Of a stretch of DNA of 64,000 nt, positions 1 through 8,388 are shown piece by piece. Source of the DNA: Jeotgalibaca porci (GTDB lineage Bacteria > Bacillota > Bacilli > Lactobacillales > Aerococcaceae); the NCBI RefSeq assembly GCF_011299095.1, contig NZ_CP049889.1, positions 1,143,501 to 1,207,500 of the forward strand. Reading direction: 5' to 3'. How positions within the stretch are numbered: position 1 is the stretch's first letter; each line of letters begins with the position of its first letter. The translations under genes and the position numbers were made by a program. Below the pieces are notes generated by a model. It was not told where the DNA came from. It saw nothing but the letters and a program-made list of their open reading frames with translations, and ran no database searches.

Positions 1-68
1 GGACATACAACGACGAAAGCACCAATTCGCATGACCATCAATAAAAAAATCTGTAAATCTGCATTCAC
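1..68 (-). CDS. fliR: Flagellar export apparatus protein FliR (N-terminal fragment)
   Basis: Only the first 22 or so codons are inside the window; the gene runs off the left edge. Reading the minus strand from a GTG at 66-68 gives a peptide beginning VNADLQIFLLMVMRIGAFVV, a hydrophobic N-terminus like that of FliR, an inner-membrane component of the flagellar type III export gate. An AGGGTG ribosome binding site lies just upstream and overlaps the end of fliQ. The position directly after fliP and fliQ is the standard place for fliR. An ATG four bases upstream is followed at once by a stop, so GTG is the credible start. The call rests mostly on context because so little sequence is visible. 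Confidence 0.8.
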   Translation of the reverse strand, partial: MNADLQIFLLMVMRIGAFVVVC

Positions 69-77
69 ATCGTCACC

Positions 78-341
78 CTACAATCCTGAAATAATTTCAA
101 AGATTTTTTCAGTATACGCAATGATGCTATTCAGCATAAAATTTCCGAAAATAATTAATGAACCAATGACAGCCAACACTTTCGGAACAAAACTTAAGGT
201 TTGCTCTTGTATTTGTGTGGCAGCCTGAATGACACTAATAACCAAACCGATAACCAGTGCAATTAAAAGAACCGGTCCCGCTACCGTCATAATCGTTACG
301 AACGCTTCCCGTAAAATATCTAAACTGCTTTGAATCGTCAT
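78..341 (-). CDS. fliQ: Flagellar export apparatus protein FliQ
   Basis: An 87-residue protein with two long hydrophobic helices (about residues 15-40 and 52-75), the size and layout of FliQ. FliQ packs with FliP and FliR to form the export gate of the flagellar type III secretion system in the cytoplasmic membrane. The motifs GPVLLIALVIGLVISVIQAATQ and EQTLSFVPK in shortened form (GLVISVIQAATQIQEQTLSF) are typical of the family. An AGGAGG ribosome binding site precedes the ATG. It sits 11 bases after fliP and 9 bases before the GTG of fliR, within the same operon. Confidence 0.95.
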   Translation of the reverse strand: MTIQSSLDILREAFVTIMTVAGPVLLIALVIGLVISVIQAATQIQEQTLSFVPKVLAVIGSLIIFGNFMLNSIIAYTEKIFEIISGL

Positions 342-352
342 GATGATTCCTC

Positions 353-1087
353 CTACTGAAAGCCGAGAACGACTGATTCAACTACTAAATACCAGCCATC
401 TACTAATACAAACAACAACAATTTAAACGGCATGGATATCATAGCCGGTGATAGCATGAACATCCCCATCGACATCAAAATACTGGAGACTACCATATCG
501 ATAATTAAAAACGGAATAAACAAAAGGAAACCAATCGTAAAGGCCGTCCGTAATTCACTAATCGCAAATGCTGGAATAGCCGCTACCAAAGGAATATCCG
601 CTTCCGCTTCTATCTCACTATCATTTTTTGCTAAATCCAAAAACAATTGGAGGTCTTTATCACGAGTCTGATTCAACATAAACGATTTAATTGGCTTTTC
701 AGCACGCTCATAAGCTACTTCCAAGTTAATTTCATCTGCTAATAATGGTTCCAATGCTTCCTCATACACAACCGAATAGACCGGCTGCATAATGAAGAGG
801 CTCAGAAACATTGCCAAGCCAATAATGACTTGATTCGGCGGGTTTTGTTGTGTTCCTAAAGCGCTTCGCAAGAACGAAAGCACCATAATGATGCGGGTGA
901 AACTACTGGTTAGAATTAAGAATGATGGCACAATACTTAAGAGACCTAATAGGACATACAATTTAACTGTATCCGGTGTTGCCGGAATATCGGTTAAAAA
1001 CCCGTCCAACTCTACAGCGGATACTTGTGATTGTGTTAGAAAGAAGAAAAAGAGTGTGAGAGCTCCTATATGTAATAAACGTTTCAC
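353..1087 (-). CDS. fliP: Flagellar export apparatus protein FliP
   Basis: A 244-residue membrane protein. It begins with a cleavable-type signal segment (about residues 1-24, ending QSQVSA), as FliP usually does, followed by transmembrane helices. The C-terminal family signature IPAFAISELRTAF and the FLIIDMVVSSILMSMGM block are present. FliP forms the core of the flagellar protein export gate. I take the GTG at 1085-1087 as start: it overlaps the fliO stop as GTGA and has GAGGA upstream. The longer frame starting at 1132 would add 15 residues lying inside fliO and would bury the signal peptide. Confidence 0.95.
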   Translation of the reverse strand: MKRLLHIGALTLFFFFLTQSQVSAVELDGFLTDIPATPDTVKLYVLLGLLSIVPSFLILTSSFTRIIMVLSFLRSALGTQQNPPNQVIIGLAMFLSLFIMQPVYSVVYEEALEPLLADEINLEVAYERAEKPIKSFMLNQTRDKDLQLFLDLAKNDSEIEAEADIPLVAAIPAFAISELRTAFTIGFLLFIPFLIIDMVVSSILMSMGMFMLSPAMISMPFKLLLFVLVDGWYLVVESVVLGFQ

Positions 1088-1422
1088 GATTGTTTCCTCT
1101 TTTCTAACTTTTCCGTCAAAACGGTCAGCCATTCTGGTTTGTTTTCTTGTTCTTCGGCAGTTTCTATGTATTTTTCTAATTCGGCTCCATTCAACTCTTT
1201 GAGAATCTCATTGTTTTGTTCTGTGCCGCTCATTAAATAATATCTACCGACCACCTCAATAATGTATAACGATGATGTTTTACTCAAAGGTAGTCGCTCA
1301 ATGACCTTGATATTTCGAGCACTTTTCATCGCTAATTGATTCAATTGTTTAATTAAATAATTTGCAGCGATAATAATCACAATCAATGCGGCCATACTCT
1401 TAAATACAAATTCGATTCCCAT
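1084..1422 (-). CDS. fliO: Flagellar biosynthesis protein FliO-like
   Basis: A 112-residue protein with one N-terminal membrane helix (about residues 5-25) and a small cytoplasmic domain containing IKVIERLPLSKTSSLYIIEVVGRYYLM. The 'ER.PLS...L.IVEVGG..YL.G' pattern is that of FliO/FliZ proteins, which assist assembly of the FliP ring. It lies between fliL and fliP, the normal place. Its stop overlaps the fliP start by four bases, implying translational coupling. FliO is poorly conserved, so the family call depends partly on position. Confidence 0.85.
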   Translation of the reverse strand: MGIEFVFKSMAALIVIIIAANYLIKQLNQLAMKSARNIKVIERLPLSKTSSLYIIEVVGRYYLMSGTEQNNEILKELNGAELEKYIETAEEQENKPEWLTVLTEKLEKRKQS

Positions 1423-1445
1423 ACGTTGGCTAAAGCCCCTTCCTG

Positions 1446-1910
1446 TTACTGCATAACCATATCGGTTATAAATACTTCTTCGATGATTGTGTCACCTAAT
1501 AATTGATTTACTTGTTCTTCTACTTCTTGCTTAATAGTGAGGTTACTGCCTTCTTCGTTAAAAACAGATTCCGAAGTTTTTTTACGTAACAAAGCAATGA
1601 TTGTGTCCCGTACTTTCGCTTCTTCCTCTAAAAGAATTGTTTCCTTCTCTTCATCTAATACAGCAAAGGTAAAACCCATTCTCAAAAAGCTTTTGTCATT
1701 AGAAGCCAGCGGTTTTAAGTTAATTAAAAACTCGCTATACGGTACTTTTATGTATATGATTTCTTCTGGTTCCGACGGTTGCATGAACGCCAACGCTTGA
1801 TCTGATGTGAGGTAAGAGCCCAAAGCTCCCCCTCCTACTCCAAGAATGGCAACAACGACGCCGAGGATAATCATTTTAGGTAAATTCATTCCTGTTTTTT
1901 CTTTTTCCAT
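1446..1910 (-). CDS. fliL: Flagellar basal body-associated protein FliL
   Basis: A 154-residue protein with a short basic cytoplasmic start, one membrane helix (about residues 12-33) and an extracellular domain ending with the FliL-like TIIEEVFITDMVMQ tail. FliL surrounds the stator and supports torque generation. The alternating pattern 'NL....LR..FTFAVLDEE....L......VRD.II.LL..K' is family-typical. It follows motB by three bases, fitting its job beside the MotAB stator. In Bacillus subtilis fliL is instead followed by fliM and fliY; here those two genes are elsewhere. Confidence 0.93.
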   Translation of the reverse strand: MEKEKTGMNLPKMIILGVVVAILGVGGGALGSYLTSDQALAFMQPSEPEEIIYIKVPYSEFLINLKPLASNDKSFLRMGFTFAVLDEEKETILLEEEAKVRDTIIALLRKKTSESVFNEEGSNLTIKQEVEEQVNQLLGDTIIEEVFITDMVMQ

Positions 1911-1913
1911 TTA

Positions 1914-2663
1914 TTATCCCTCCGGTTCGTAAACAACGACGATATTTACACGTCGATTGCGGGCACGGTTTTCTTCTGAATTGTTAGGAGCTAAAGGTTG
2001 ATACTCACCGAATCCCACTGCAGAGAGACGGCTCGTATTTACGTGTTCATTCTCATTCAAGTAGCGAAGGACTGAAACGGCACGGCCAACAGAAAGTTCC
2101 CAGTTCGTTGGGTATTGTCCATACGCATTGGGAATATCATCCGTATGCCCTTCTATCACAACTCTATTATCCAATTGGTTTAATAATTTACCGACTGATT
2201 TTAAGACCGAACGTCCTTCCCTGGAGATTGAAGCACTCTCTTTTCCAAACAGGATGGCATTACTGACGTTAACGTAAATGCCTTTCGGATCAGCAGTGAT
2301 AATCACTTTATCTTCTAAATCATTCTTTTCGACAAAATTGATAACGCGGTTGTATATTTCAATCAGTGCCGGGTCCAGTTCAGCCACTTCCAACTCTTTG
2401 GCTGGTACCACTGTTTCGTTTGTTCCCGTATTATCATCCTCAAACGGTACAATCACTCCGTCTATGATGCCTTCCCCTCCACCAATTAAAGATGAAGAAA
2501 GGGATTGTGCAGCTTGAGTGAACTTTTCATTACTGACATTCGACATCGAAAATAGCAAGATAAAAAAGGTTAAAAGCAAAGACATCAAGTCGGAGAAGGT
2601 GGTCATCCAAGAAACGCCACCCCCGTCGCTATTTCCTGCTGATTTTTTTCTTCTTCTAGACAT
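1914..2663 (-). CDS. motB: Flagellar motor stator protein MotB
   Basis: A 249-residue stator subunit. A glycine-rich N-terminus is followed by a single membrane helix with the ion-binding aspartate (Asp25 in TTFSDLMSLLLTFFILLFSM), a linker or plug, and a C-terminal OmpA-like peptidoglycan-binding domain (about residues 130-245). That domain contains EGHTDDIPNA and NWELSVGRAVSVLRYL. MotB anchors the motor to the cell wall and forms the ion channel with MotA. Its start overlaps the motA stop by eight bases. Whether it conducts protons or sodium cannot be decided from sequence by eye. Confidence 0.96.
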   Translation of the reverse strand: MSRRRKKSAGNSDGGGVSWMTTFSDLMSLLLTFFILLFSMSNVSNEKFTQAAQSLSSSLIGGGEGIIDGVIVPFEDDNTGTNETVVPAKELEVAELDPALIEIYNRVINFVEKNDLEDKVIITADPKGIYVNVSNAILFGKESASISREGRSVLKSVGKLLNQLDNRVVIEGHTDDIPNAYGQYPTNWELSVGRAVSVLRYLNENEHVNTSRLSAVGFGEYQPLAPNNSEENRARNRRVNIVVVYEPEG

Positions 2664-3462
2664 AACTATTTCCCTCGCTTGGTTCTAGCAAAGGTTCAGG
2701 CCTCTCTTTCGTTGCAATGCCATCCAAATAGCTTTCTAGTTTTTGTTCGATGACGCGTGGGTTTTGACCGGACTGAATCGCCAAAACACCTTCCATCACC
2801 ATTTCATTTACGGTTGCTTCTACTTGCGTCAGTGATTGTAAGTTTTGAGCAATAGGCAAGAAGATGAGATTCGCCATTAAGCTTCCGTAGAATGTGGTTA
2901 CCAAAGCAACGGCCATCCCACTACCAATTGCGCTTGGGTCTGTCAACGCGCCTAGCATGTTGATAAGACCAATTAATGTTCCGAGCATCCCAAAACCTGG
3001 CGCTAAGTCGCCCCACTTCAGGAATATATTTTGACCAACGCTGTGTCTGGCTTCCATGTTATCGATTTTAGTTTCTAAAATTTCACGGATATTTTCTGGA
3101 TCCATGCCGTCGATAACCATCTTAATACTGTCTGAAAGAAATTCATTCTCAATCTCAGGTATTTTATTATCTAATGCCAACAAACCCTGGCTACGTGAAA
3201 TACGTGATAACTCAACGATTTGCGTGATGAGTTCACCCTTGTTCGTATCATCTTGTACAACTAATTTTTTTATTACGCTTGGTATTCTTTTTATTTGATC
3301 AAAAGGGAAGCTCATCATTAGAGCAGCAAATGAGCCAAAAATCGTAATAACAATTGATGGTCCATCGATGAAAGATGTGAGCTCACCATCTAATGAAATT
3401 GACCAAAATACTAGAAATAAACCTACTCCAAGAGCTATCGGAGTTGTAAAATTCTTCTTCAT
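2656..3462 (-). CDS. motA: Flagellar motor stator protein MotA
   Basis: A 268-residue protein with four predicted membrane helices, two near the N-terminus and two around residues 150-210, separated by the large cytoplasmic loop that contacts FliG. The conserved proline-containing segment DLAPGFGMLGTLIGLINML, before the third helix, is the MotA signature. With MotB it forms the 5:2 stator channel. Its ATG overlaps the swrD stop (TAATG), and its end overlaps motB. The stator genes sit inside the basal-body operon rather than in a separate motAB operon. Confidence 0.96.
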   Translation of the reverse strand: MKKNFTTPIALGVGLFLVFWSISLDGELTSFIDGPSIVITIFGSFAALMMSFPFDQIKRIPSVIKKLVVQDDTNKGELITQIVELSRISRSQGLLALDNKIPEIENEFLSDSIKMVIDGMDPENIREILETKIDNMEARHSVGQNIFLKWGDLAPGFGMLGTLIGLINMLGALTDPSAIGSGMAVALVTTFYGSLMANLIFLPIAQNLQSLTQVEATVNEMVMEGVLAIQSGQNPRVIEQKLESYLDGIATKERPEPLLEPSEGNSYV

Positions 3463-3668
3463 TATTGTTCTGACTTCCTTTCAAAAGGGTTCATGACTTC
3501 ACGTTTAAATGCCATTACCTTTTCTGCAATTTCCTCAGTTGTATCTTGTACACGCAACGTTTTACCGTTTATTAAGGTAATAATCGTGTCATACTCGACA
3601 TCTACGCGATAGATAAGGTCATTATTTAAAAGAAATTCTTTACCGGTAATTGTTTTTAGTTTAATCAT
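3462..3668 (-). CDS. swrD: FlbD/SwrD-family flagellar protein
   Basis: A 68-residue soluble protein matching the FlbD/YlzI (SwrD) family in size and in its start (MIKLKTITGKEFLLNNDLI) and the ...I.LINGK..RV.DT.EEI... body. In B. subtilis SwrD raises flagellar motor torque and is needed for swarming. That function is family knowledge, not something seen here. It is placed between the hook gene and motA, and its stop codon is shared with the motA start region, so it is probably co-translated with the stator. It has no membrane segment. Confidence 0.88.
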   Translation of the reverse strand: MIKLKTITGKEFLLNNDLIYRVDVEYDTIITLINGKTLRVQDTTEEIAEKVMAFKREVMNPFERKSEQ

Positions 3669-3686
3669 TATTTTTATCCCTTATGC

Positions 3687-4544
3687 TTAACGTTTCAACG
3701 CTAGTAATTCTTCTAACATTTGGTCAGAAGTTGAAATACTACGTGAACTTGCTTGGTATGCACGTTGCGCAACAATCATTTCCGTGAATTCGTTAGACAA
3801 GTCAACGTTTGACATTTCCAAGAAGCCAGAGCGGATTTTTCCGTACCCTTCTGAACCAGCTGAACCAACAATCGGTTGGCCTGAGTTTAATGTACTGCGG
3901 TACATATTTCCGCCTGTTTTTTCCAGTCCACCGGCATTACTAAAGTTTGTCAGCATCATCTGTCCAACAACCATAACTTTGTCATTGTAAACGCCCAAGA
4001 TTAATCCACTAGAATCGACTGAATAGCTGTCCAATTTAATACCGTTATTTAGTTGAGGAATCGAAATTCCTTGCAAGTTACCGGTTTCTAATGCGGCTGG
4101 TGCCGTTCCAGTATATTCAACTGGCACATCAAGCATACGACCCAAAACTTGGTAACCAGATGCTGTAATAAATTCATTATCAGCATTCATGTAGAAGCCA
4201 CCGTCACGTGTGTAAAGAACGTCTGCGTCAGTCCCATTTGAGCTAACAGCGAAGAAAGAATTCTCACCTGTTTCAATCCCGAAGTCTAAGTCCCGGCCTG
4301 TTGATTGTAAGGAGCCACTTGTCATAACCGTATCAATCGAGCCCAATTGCATCCCCAAGCCCACTTGTTTACCGTTGATATTGGCTTGTGCGCCTTCTAG
4401 AGATTGGCTGATCATATCTTCGAAACGAACCCGACCTGTCTTGAAACTTGTTGTATTCACGTTTGAAATATTGTTCGAGATAACGTCCATTTTTGTTTGA
4501 AGGTTTTTCATTCCACTAATTCCTGAATAAAGCGATCTAAGCAT
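3687..4544 (-). CDS. flgE: Flagellar hook protein FlgE (short form)
   Basis: A 285-residue rod/hook family protein. The N-terminus LRSLYSGISGMKNLQTKMDV followed by ISNNISNVNTTSFK is the flagellar basal-body rod motif. The C-terminus with SNVDLSNEFTEMIVAQRAYQ is the FlgE/FlgG C-terminal domain. Position after flgD and before swrD indicates the hook subunit. The length is close to the short FlgE of Bacillus rather than the ~400-residue enterobacterial form. I chose the ATG at 4542-4544 with AGGGGA upstream over the frame start at 4562. FlgG is the alternative name for such short proteins. Confidence 0.9.
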   Translation of the reverse strand: MLRSLYSGISGMKNLQTKMDVISNNISNVNTTSFKTGRVRFEDMISQSLEGAQANINGKQVGLGMQLGSIDTVMTSGSLQSTGRDLDFGIETGENSFFAVSSNGTDADVLYTRDGGFYMNADNEFITASGYQVLGRMLDVPVEYTGTAPAALETGNLQGISIPQLNNGIKLDSYSVDSSGLILGVYNDKVMVVGQMMLTNFSNAGGLEKTGGNMYRSTLNSGQPIVGSAGSEGYGKIRSGFLEMSNVDLSNEFTEMIVAQRAYQASSRSISTSDQMLEELLALKR

Positions 4545-4577
4545 GTTATTTTCCCCTATCAAATAAATTTATTGTAT

Positions 4578-4973
4578 TCACATCAATCGGTCAGTGAATT
4601 GGGTTTCCTTGCGGTCCAACCCTTTTAGTTCTCTTACAAATTTTGTACTATCAATATTTGTTACAGTATCCAGTTCGTCTGGATTGAGAGCAGTGATAAT
4701 AGTACGGTTTCTGACACTAGCTATCAGAGCTAAGTCCTTGTAAAGGAGCAAGGATTGCTCCGAACCTTTTTCTTCAAGTTCGTTTACAGCTGTGTTCAAT
4801 GTCGTCATATCTTGCTGCGCCAACGAGTATCCCCGTTGTTCTAGTCGTTTCCTCGCATGATTAGAGACCTTTAGTTCCGTGCTTGTCAGCGTTTCTTCAA
4901 ACTTCTTCGTTTGTTTTGGTACAATCGGCTGTGGTGGTGTTTGATAGGCGTGTTGATTTATTCGCATAGACAA
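4578..4973 (-). CDS. Flagellar operon protein, TIGR02530-like
   Basis: A 131-residue soluble protein between flgD and the hook gene. It contains TELKVSNHARKRLEQRGYSL near residues 32-51 and a following ...LNTAVNELEEKGSEQSLLLYKDLALIASVRNRTIITAL block. This pattern is what I know as the 'flagellar operon protein' family TIGR02530, found at this position in Bacillota. Its role is not established; it may help hook assembly. It ends 33 bases before the flgE start and begins two bases after the flgD stop, so it is translated with both. Confidence 0.8.
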   Translation of the reverse strand: MSMRINQHAYQTPPQPIVPKQTKKFEETLTSTELKVSNHARKRLEQRGYSLAQQDMTTLNTAVNELEEKGSEQSLLLYKDLALIASVRNRTIITALNPDELDTVTNIDSTKFVRELKGLDRKETQFTDRLM

Positions 4974-4975
4974 AA

Positions 4976-5401
4976 CTAACCCATCCCTACTTCTTGTATA
5001 TTACTCATATAGTAATCTTTTCCATTGATTTGGATCGTCGCGTATCCATTAAAGAAGCGCGTTTTTTCAACCGTCCCTGTTACAACAGCTCCATCTTGAG
5101 CAACGGTTACTTCCTTACCAATCATCGATACGGCTTGTTGTTGTTGCGTCATTAACATCGTTGTTGTTAATGAATCTGTCAGTGTTTGCAGTTGTTCAAT
5201 CGTACTGAATTGAATCATTTGGCTCATATAATCCATTGAATTATCACTACCACTGCCACCTTCTGAAGCTACAGACGGCATCCGTAAAGAAGCTGCCATA
5301 ATTTTCAAAAAGTCATCCATATTCATGTCTGAATTAGATTGCTTGCTTTTATTAATAACCTGATCGGTTGAGCCAATGGTGAAATTTGAAGATATATTCA
5401 T
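4976..5401 (-). CDS. flgD: Flagellar hook capping protein FlgD
   Basis: A 141-residue protein of the short FlgD type found in Bacillus. It has the N-terminal DMNMDDFLKIMAASLRMPS and QMIQFSTIEQLQTLTDSL elements that match the FlgD 'FL.LL...L..QDP...Q...Q.A.FS..EQ' signature, and ends in a small beta-rich part (VTGTVEKTRFFNGYATIQI). FlgD caps the growing hook and is required for FlgE polymerisation. The usual C-terminal Ig-like tudor domains of long FlgD proteins are absent. It lies between fliK and the TIGR02530-like gene. Confidence 0.9.
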   Translation of the reverse strand: MNISSNFTIGSTDQVINKSKQSNSDMNMDDFLKIMAASLRMPSVASEGGSGSDNSMDYMSQMIQFSTIEQLQTLTDSLTTTMLMTQQQQAVSMIGKEVTVAQDGAVVTGTVEKTRFFNGYATIQINGKDYYMSNIQEVGMG

Positions 5402-5414
5402 TTTTTATCCTCCT

Positions 5415-6590
5415 CTATACATAAAGACTTAGTCCACGTCCTTCACTAACATTCGTGCTTTCGATTTCTTCTAACTCTTTGTCATCGGCCACATGCTGCT
5501 TCGGTGCGTGTTGGGACTGCTTGCGTGATTGAAACCCTTGTTGCGGTTGGAATAGCATATCTGGTGGACGCACATCGATTGCAATTGTTTGGACAATCGG
5601 ATTCTTCGGTAAAAACTCGCGGATTAAGTCGAGTTGGTCCGTCAGTTGCTGTTTGACTTCATCTTTTTGAACGACAATGCGTGCTGCAACCTTATCCTGT
5701 TGCCATGTTAGTTCAATCTCCATCTTCCCAAATGTTTCGGGTGTTAAGGAAATTTGAATGACCTTCGTTGTCGGTGTGGGTGACTGTTCAAGGGTCACCT
5801 TAATCGTTTCGCCCAGTTCGCGAATAACTTGTGCCGGTTCTTGCCATGTCAGAGTCGTTTTAGTTACTTCAACAGGTGTTGATGTCGCTTGCGTTATCGT
5901 CCGAGTTGATGATTGAATAATATGGATACTTTGTCGTTCTCGTTGATCATTGGTGTCGTTCATCTTCTTTTCAAATGACGATACGGATTGAGTTTGGTTC
6001 ATGACTTTCGCACCATCTACGCGTAAACTTTCTATGAATGTAATCTTTGACTCTTCTTGTTTGAGTAGGTCGATTTCTGGTTCGCTTGGTAATTCAAAAG
6101 CGACTTTGTCTTCTTCTACCTCAACCATCTCTTCTTTGGCATCCATGGGGTTCTGTTCATGAATGATAGGAGGTGCTGGTATGTCTTTCGGTGTTCCCGT
6201 AAAAGTGGGTCCGATTGCTTCGCTGTTATCTTCAATTGCTTCCGTTAAAGGAGCAACAATAATGGCTATCGCAGCATTTTTTTCAAGGGGAGCAAAATCA
6301 GCTGTTTTTACTTCAGCTACAGGCGGTTGTTGAATCGGTAAGCGGATAAAATACTGCATGGCTTGAGCCAATGCCTCATCCATCTCTGTCGTCTCTTCTT
6401 TCGCCGGCTCCTTCTTTTCTTGCGGTTGGTTAGCGATTTCAGTAACTTGCGGTTCATCTTGTAAGCCTTCATCCGTTGTCAGTTCTCCTAAAAGCTGTTG
6501 AAACATCAGGCTCTCTTCAGACGAAACTGACTGGGGAGAAGGTATTGGTTGGGATACGGCTATTAGTGACGTTAATGCTTGCGTTTCCAG
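5415..6590 (-). CDS. fliK: Flagellar hook-length control protein FliK
   Basis: About 391 residues. The N-terminal two thirds is low-complexity, rich in Glu, Pro, Thr and Gln, as in FliK secreted rulers. The C-terminal domain (about residues 270-350) contains VIQISLTPETFGKMEIELTW followed by ARIVVQKDEVKQQLTDQLD, the hook-length control signature that contacts FlhB. The start is unusual. The only strong ribosome binding site, AAAGGAGGTGA (6598-6608), lies seven bases before an in-frame CTG (6588-6590). The longer frame would start at a GTG (6609-6611) whose second to fourth codons are that site and which has only a weak AAGAA upstream. No in-frame ATG or TTG lies nearby. Confidence 0.88.
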   Translation of the reverse strand: METQALTSLIAVSQPIPSPQSVSSEESLMFQQLLGELTTDEGLQDEPQVTEIANQPQEKKEPAKEETTEMDEALAQAMQYFIRLPIQQPPVAEVKTADFAPLEKNAAIAIIVAPLTEAIEDNSEAIGPTFTGTPKDIPAPPIIHEQNPMDAKEEMVEVEEDKVAFELPSEPEIDLLKQEESKITFIESLRVDGAKVMNQTQSVSSFEKKMNDTNDQRERQSIHIIQSSTRTITQATSTPVEVTKTTLTWQEPAQVIRELGETIKVTLEQSPTPTTKVIQISLTPETFGKMEIELTWQQDKVAARIVVQKDEVKQQLTDQLDLIREFLPKNPIVQTIAIDVRPPDMLFQPQQGFQSRKQSQHAPKQHVADDKELEEIESTNVSEGRGLSLYV

Positions 6591-6597
6591 TCTATAC

Positions 6598-6608
6598 TCA
6601 CCTCCTTT
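6598..6608 (-). promoter_or_regulatory. Full-length Shine-Dalgarno sequence that decides the fliK start
   Basis: On the minus strand the 11 bases AAAGGAGGTGA are complementary to the whole 16S anti-SD tail. Seven bases later comes CTG, in frame with fliK. A GTG overlaps the site itself and cannot use it. This supports a rare CTG initiation codon. Confidence 0.7.
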
Positions 6609-6622
6609 CACTCACATCATTC

Positions 6623-7054
6623 TTAAAATGCTTGGCGTTTATAACCCATCGTGGCGAATTCATCCAGTTGCATTTGTTCATTACGTTGCTCCGCTAAATA
6701 GTGAGTGAGAAATTCTTTTTCCTTCAACTTTTCCATTGCTTTGCGATCCGTATGAGCTGAAATCAACTTGTTTTGTGCCGCATTTATTTCAGCTCGCGTC
6801 AAATCCATTTGATTCTTCTGCTGGATAATCTTTTCATCAATAACAAGCTTGTAGTAGTCGTTGTAACGTAAGGATTGAATATGTACATTGTCTACTGCTT
6901 CATTTTTTACTCTACGATTTTCTTTAATTAATTCTTGAAGATGGTGGTTTTCTATCTGAAGCCGTTCCTTTAATTGTGTAACTTTCAGGCGCGCCTGTTC
7001 TTCCAAATCCATCCGCCAATCTAAAATCTTTTCCATCGAAAATTGTTTAACCAA
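6623..7054 (-). CDS. fliJ: Flagellar export chaperone/stalk protein FliJ
   Basis: A 143-residue, almost entirely alpha-helical, charged coiled-coil protein starting with FSMEKILDWRMDLEEQARLK. This fits FliJ, which forms the central stalk of the FliI ATPase ring and escorts export chaperones. The family is recognised by size, coiled-coil character, the 'F....L.....L.E.....L' start and location right after fliI. Sequence conservation is low, so context carries much of the weight. It ends 12 bases before the longest possible fliK start. Confidence 0.88.
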   Translation of the reverse strand: MVKQFSMEKILDWRMDLEEQARLKVTQLKERLQIENHHLQELIKENRRVKNEAVDNVHIQSLRYNDYYKLVIDEKIIQQKNQMDLTRAEINAAQNKLISAHTDRKAMEKLKEKEFLTHYLAEQRNEQMQLDEFATMGYKRQAF

Positions 7055-7071
7055 TCTCTTTCACCTCATGC

Positions 7072-8388
7072 TTACCGCTGGTTTAACGTAGTTGCCAGCA
7101 TATCCAATGTGTCCGCGAATAAATACGGATCTTCTACTTGTTGTTTTAGAAAATCTTTAATCGGCAAATGTAATTGAATCGCTCGGTCAACCCGTGGATT
7201 CGTCCCGCGTTGATAGGCACCCACATCAATTAAGTCTTTTGATTCTGCGTAGAGCGCCATATTTTCTTTGAGTTTCCCTGCTAATTGATAATGCGTGTCT
7301 GAAACAATCTCTTTCATCAGACGACTGATACTGTTTTGAATATCGATGGCCGGGTACTGGTTCTCGGCAGCGATTTTCCGTGACAATACGATATGTCCAT
7401 CCAATATCCCCCGAACCGTATCGGCAATCGGCTCATTCATATCATCACCCTCAACCAGAACGGTGTAAAATGCAGTAATGGAACCTTTATCAGACATCCC
7501 GCTTCGTTCCAATAGCTTCGGTAAAGTAGTAAAGACAGAAGGTGTATACCCTTTTGTGGTTGGCGGTTCGCCCGTTGCAAGACCAATTTCGCGTTGCGCC
7601 ATCGCCACACGTGTGACTGAATCCATCATCAAGACCACTTTTTTACCTTGATCACGGAAGAATTCGGCAATCGCGGTAGCGGTGTAAGACCCTTTTAGCC
7701 GCACCAATGGCGGTGAATCGGATGTCGCACAAACAACGACTGATTTTTTGTAACCTTCAGGACCGAGATCTTTCTCAATAAATTCCAAGACCTCACGCCC
7801 ACGCTCACCGATTAAACCAATCACAATCACATCTGCTTCACAATAGCGGGCAATCATCCCTAACAATGTACTCTTACCAACCCCGGACCCGGCAAAAATA
7901 CCCACCCGTTGTCCTTCACCAATCGTTAGGGTGGCATCTATTGCTTTAATTCCTGTGGGTATCACTTTTTCTATTTTTTTCCGTTTAAAGGGATCGGGTG
8001 CACTTCCGTTCACATCGCGGCGAATCCCTTCGAACTGATATTGGTGGGACATCGGACGCCCCAATCCATCAATAGTAGTACCTAACAAGGAATCAGAAAC
8101 TTCTACTTGTAAGGTACGGCCCGTTGGATGTACGACACACCCCGGACCGATTCCTTCTAATTCGTCTAAAGGCATCAGCAAAACGGTTCTCTCAACGAAT
8201 CCAACGACTTCACAGAGTACTTTCTTCTCTGTTGCTTTAATTTCAATCTCGCACACTTCGCCAATGAAGGCTTCTAAACCTTCAACCTTGATTATGAGAC
8301 CGGTTACCTCACTAACCTTCCCCTTGACTTGGTGATATGTTTTCTTGCCGAGCTTCTCCTGATAACTTTCAAAAGGAACATCAAACAT
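7072..8388 (-). CDS. fliI: Flagellum-specific ATPase FliI
   Basis: A 438-residue F1-beta-like ATPase that energises flagellar protein export. The Walker A loop GSGVGKSTLL is at about residue 168, followed by VIGLIGERGREV and the Walker B segment VVLMMDSVTRVAMAQREIGL. The ATPase family signature PSVFTTLPKLLERSG is also visible. It starts immediately after the fliH stop, with no spacer, so it is likely coupled to its negative regulator FliH, and is followed by fliJ. Length is normal for the family. Confidence 0.97.
   Translation of the reverse strand: MFDVPFESYQEKLGKKTYHQVKGKVSEVTGLIIKVEGLEAFIGEVCEIEIKATEKKVLCEVVGFVERTVLLMPLDELEGIGPGCVVHPTGRTLQVEVSDSLLGTTIDGLGRPMSHQYQFEGIRRDVNGSAPDPFKRKKIEKVIPTGIKAIDATLTIGEGQRVGIFAGSGVGKSTLLGMIARYCEADVIVIGLIGERGREVLEFIEKDLGPEGYKKSVVVCATSDSPPLVRLKGSYTATAIAEFFRDQGKKVVLMMDSVTRVAMAQREIGLATGEPPTTKGYTPSVFTTLPKLLERSGMSDKGSITAFYTVLVEGDDMNEPIADTVRGILDGHIVLSRKIAAENQYPAIDIQNSISRLMKEIVSDTHYQLAGKLKENMALYAESKDLIDVGAYQRGTNPRVDRAIQLHLPIKDFLKQQVEDPYLFADTLDMLATTLNQR

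Noticed and set aside
5415..6611. The longest fliK frame starting at GTG 6611.
   Set aside because: Its first codons are the ribosome binding site itself and only a weak AAGAA lies upstream, so the shorter CTG start is preferred, though not proven.
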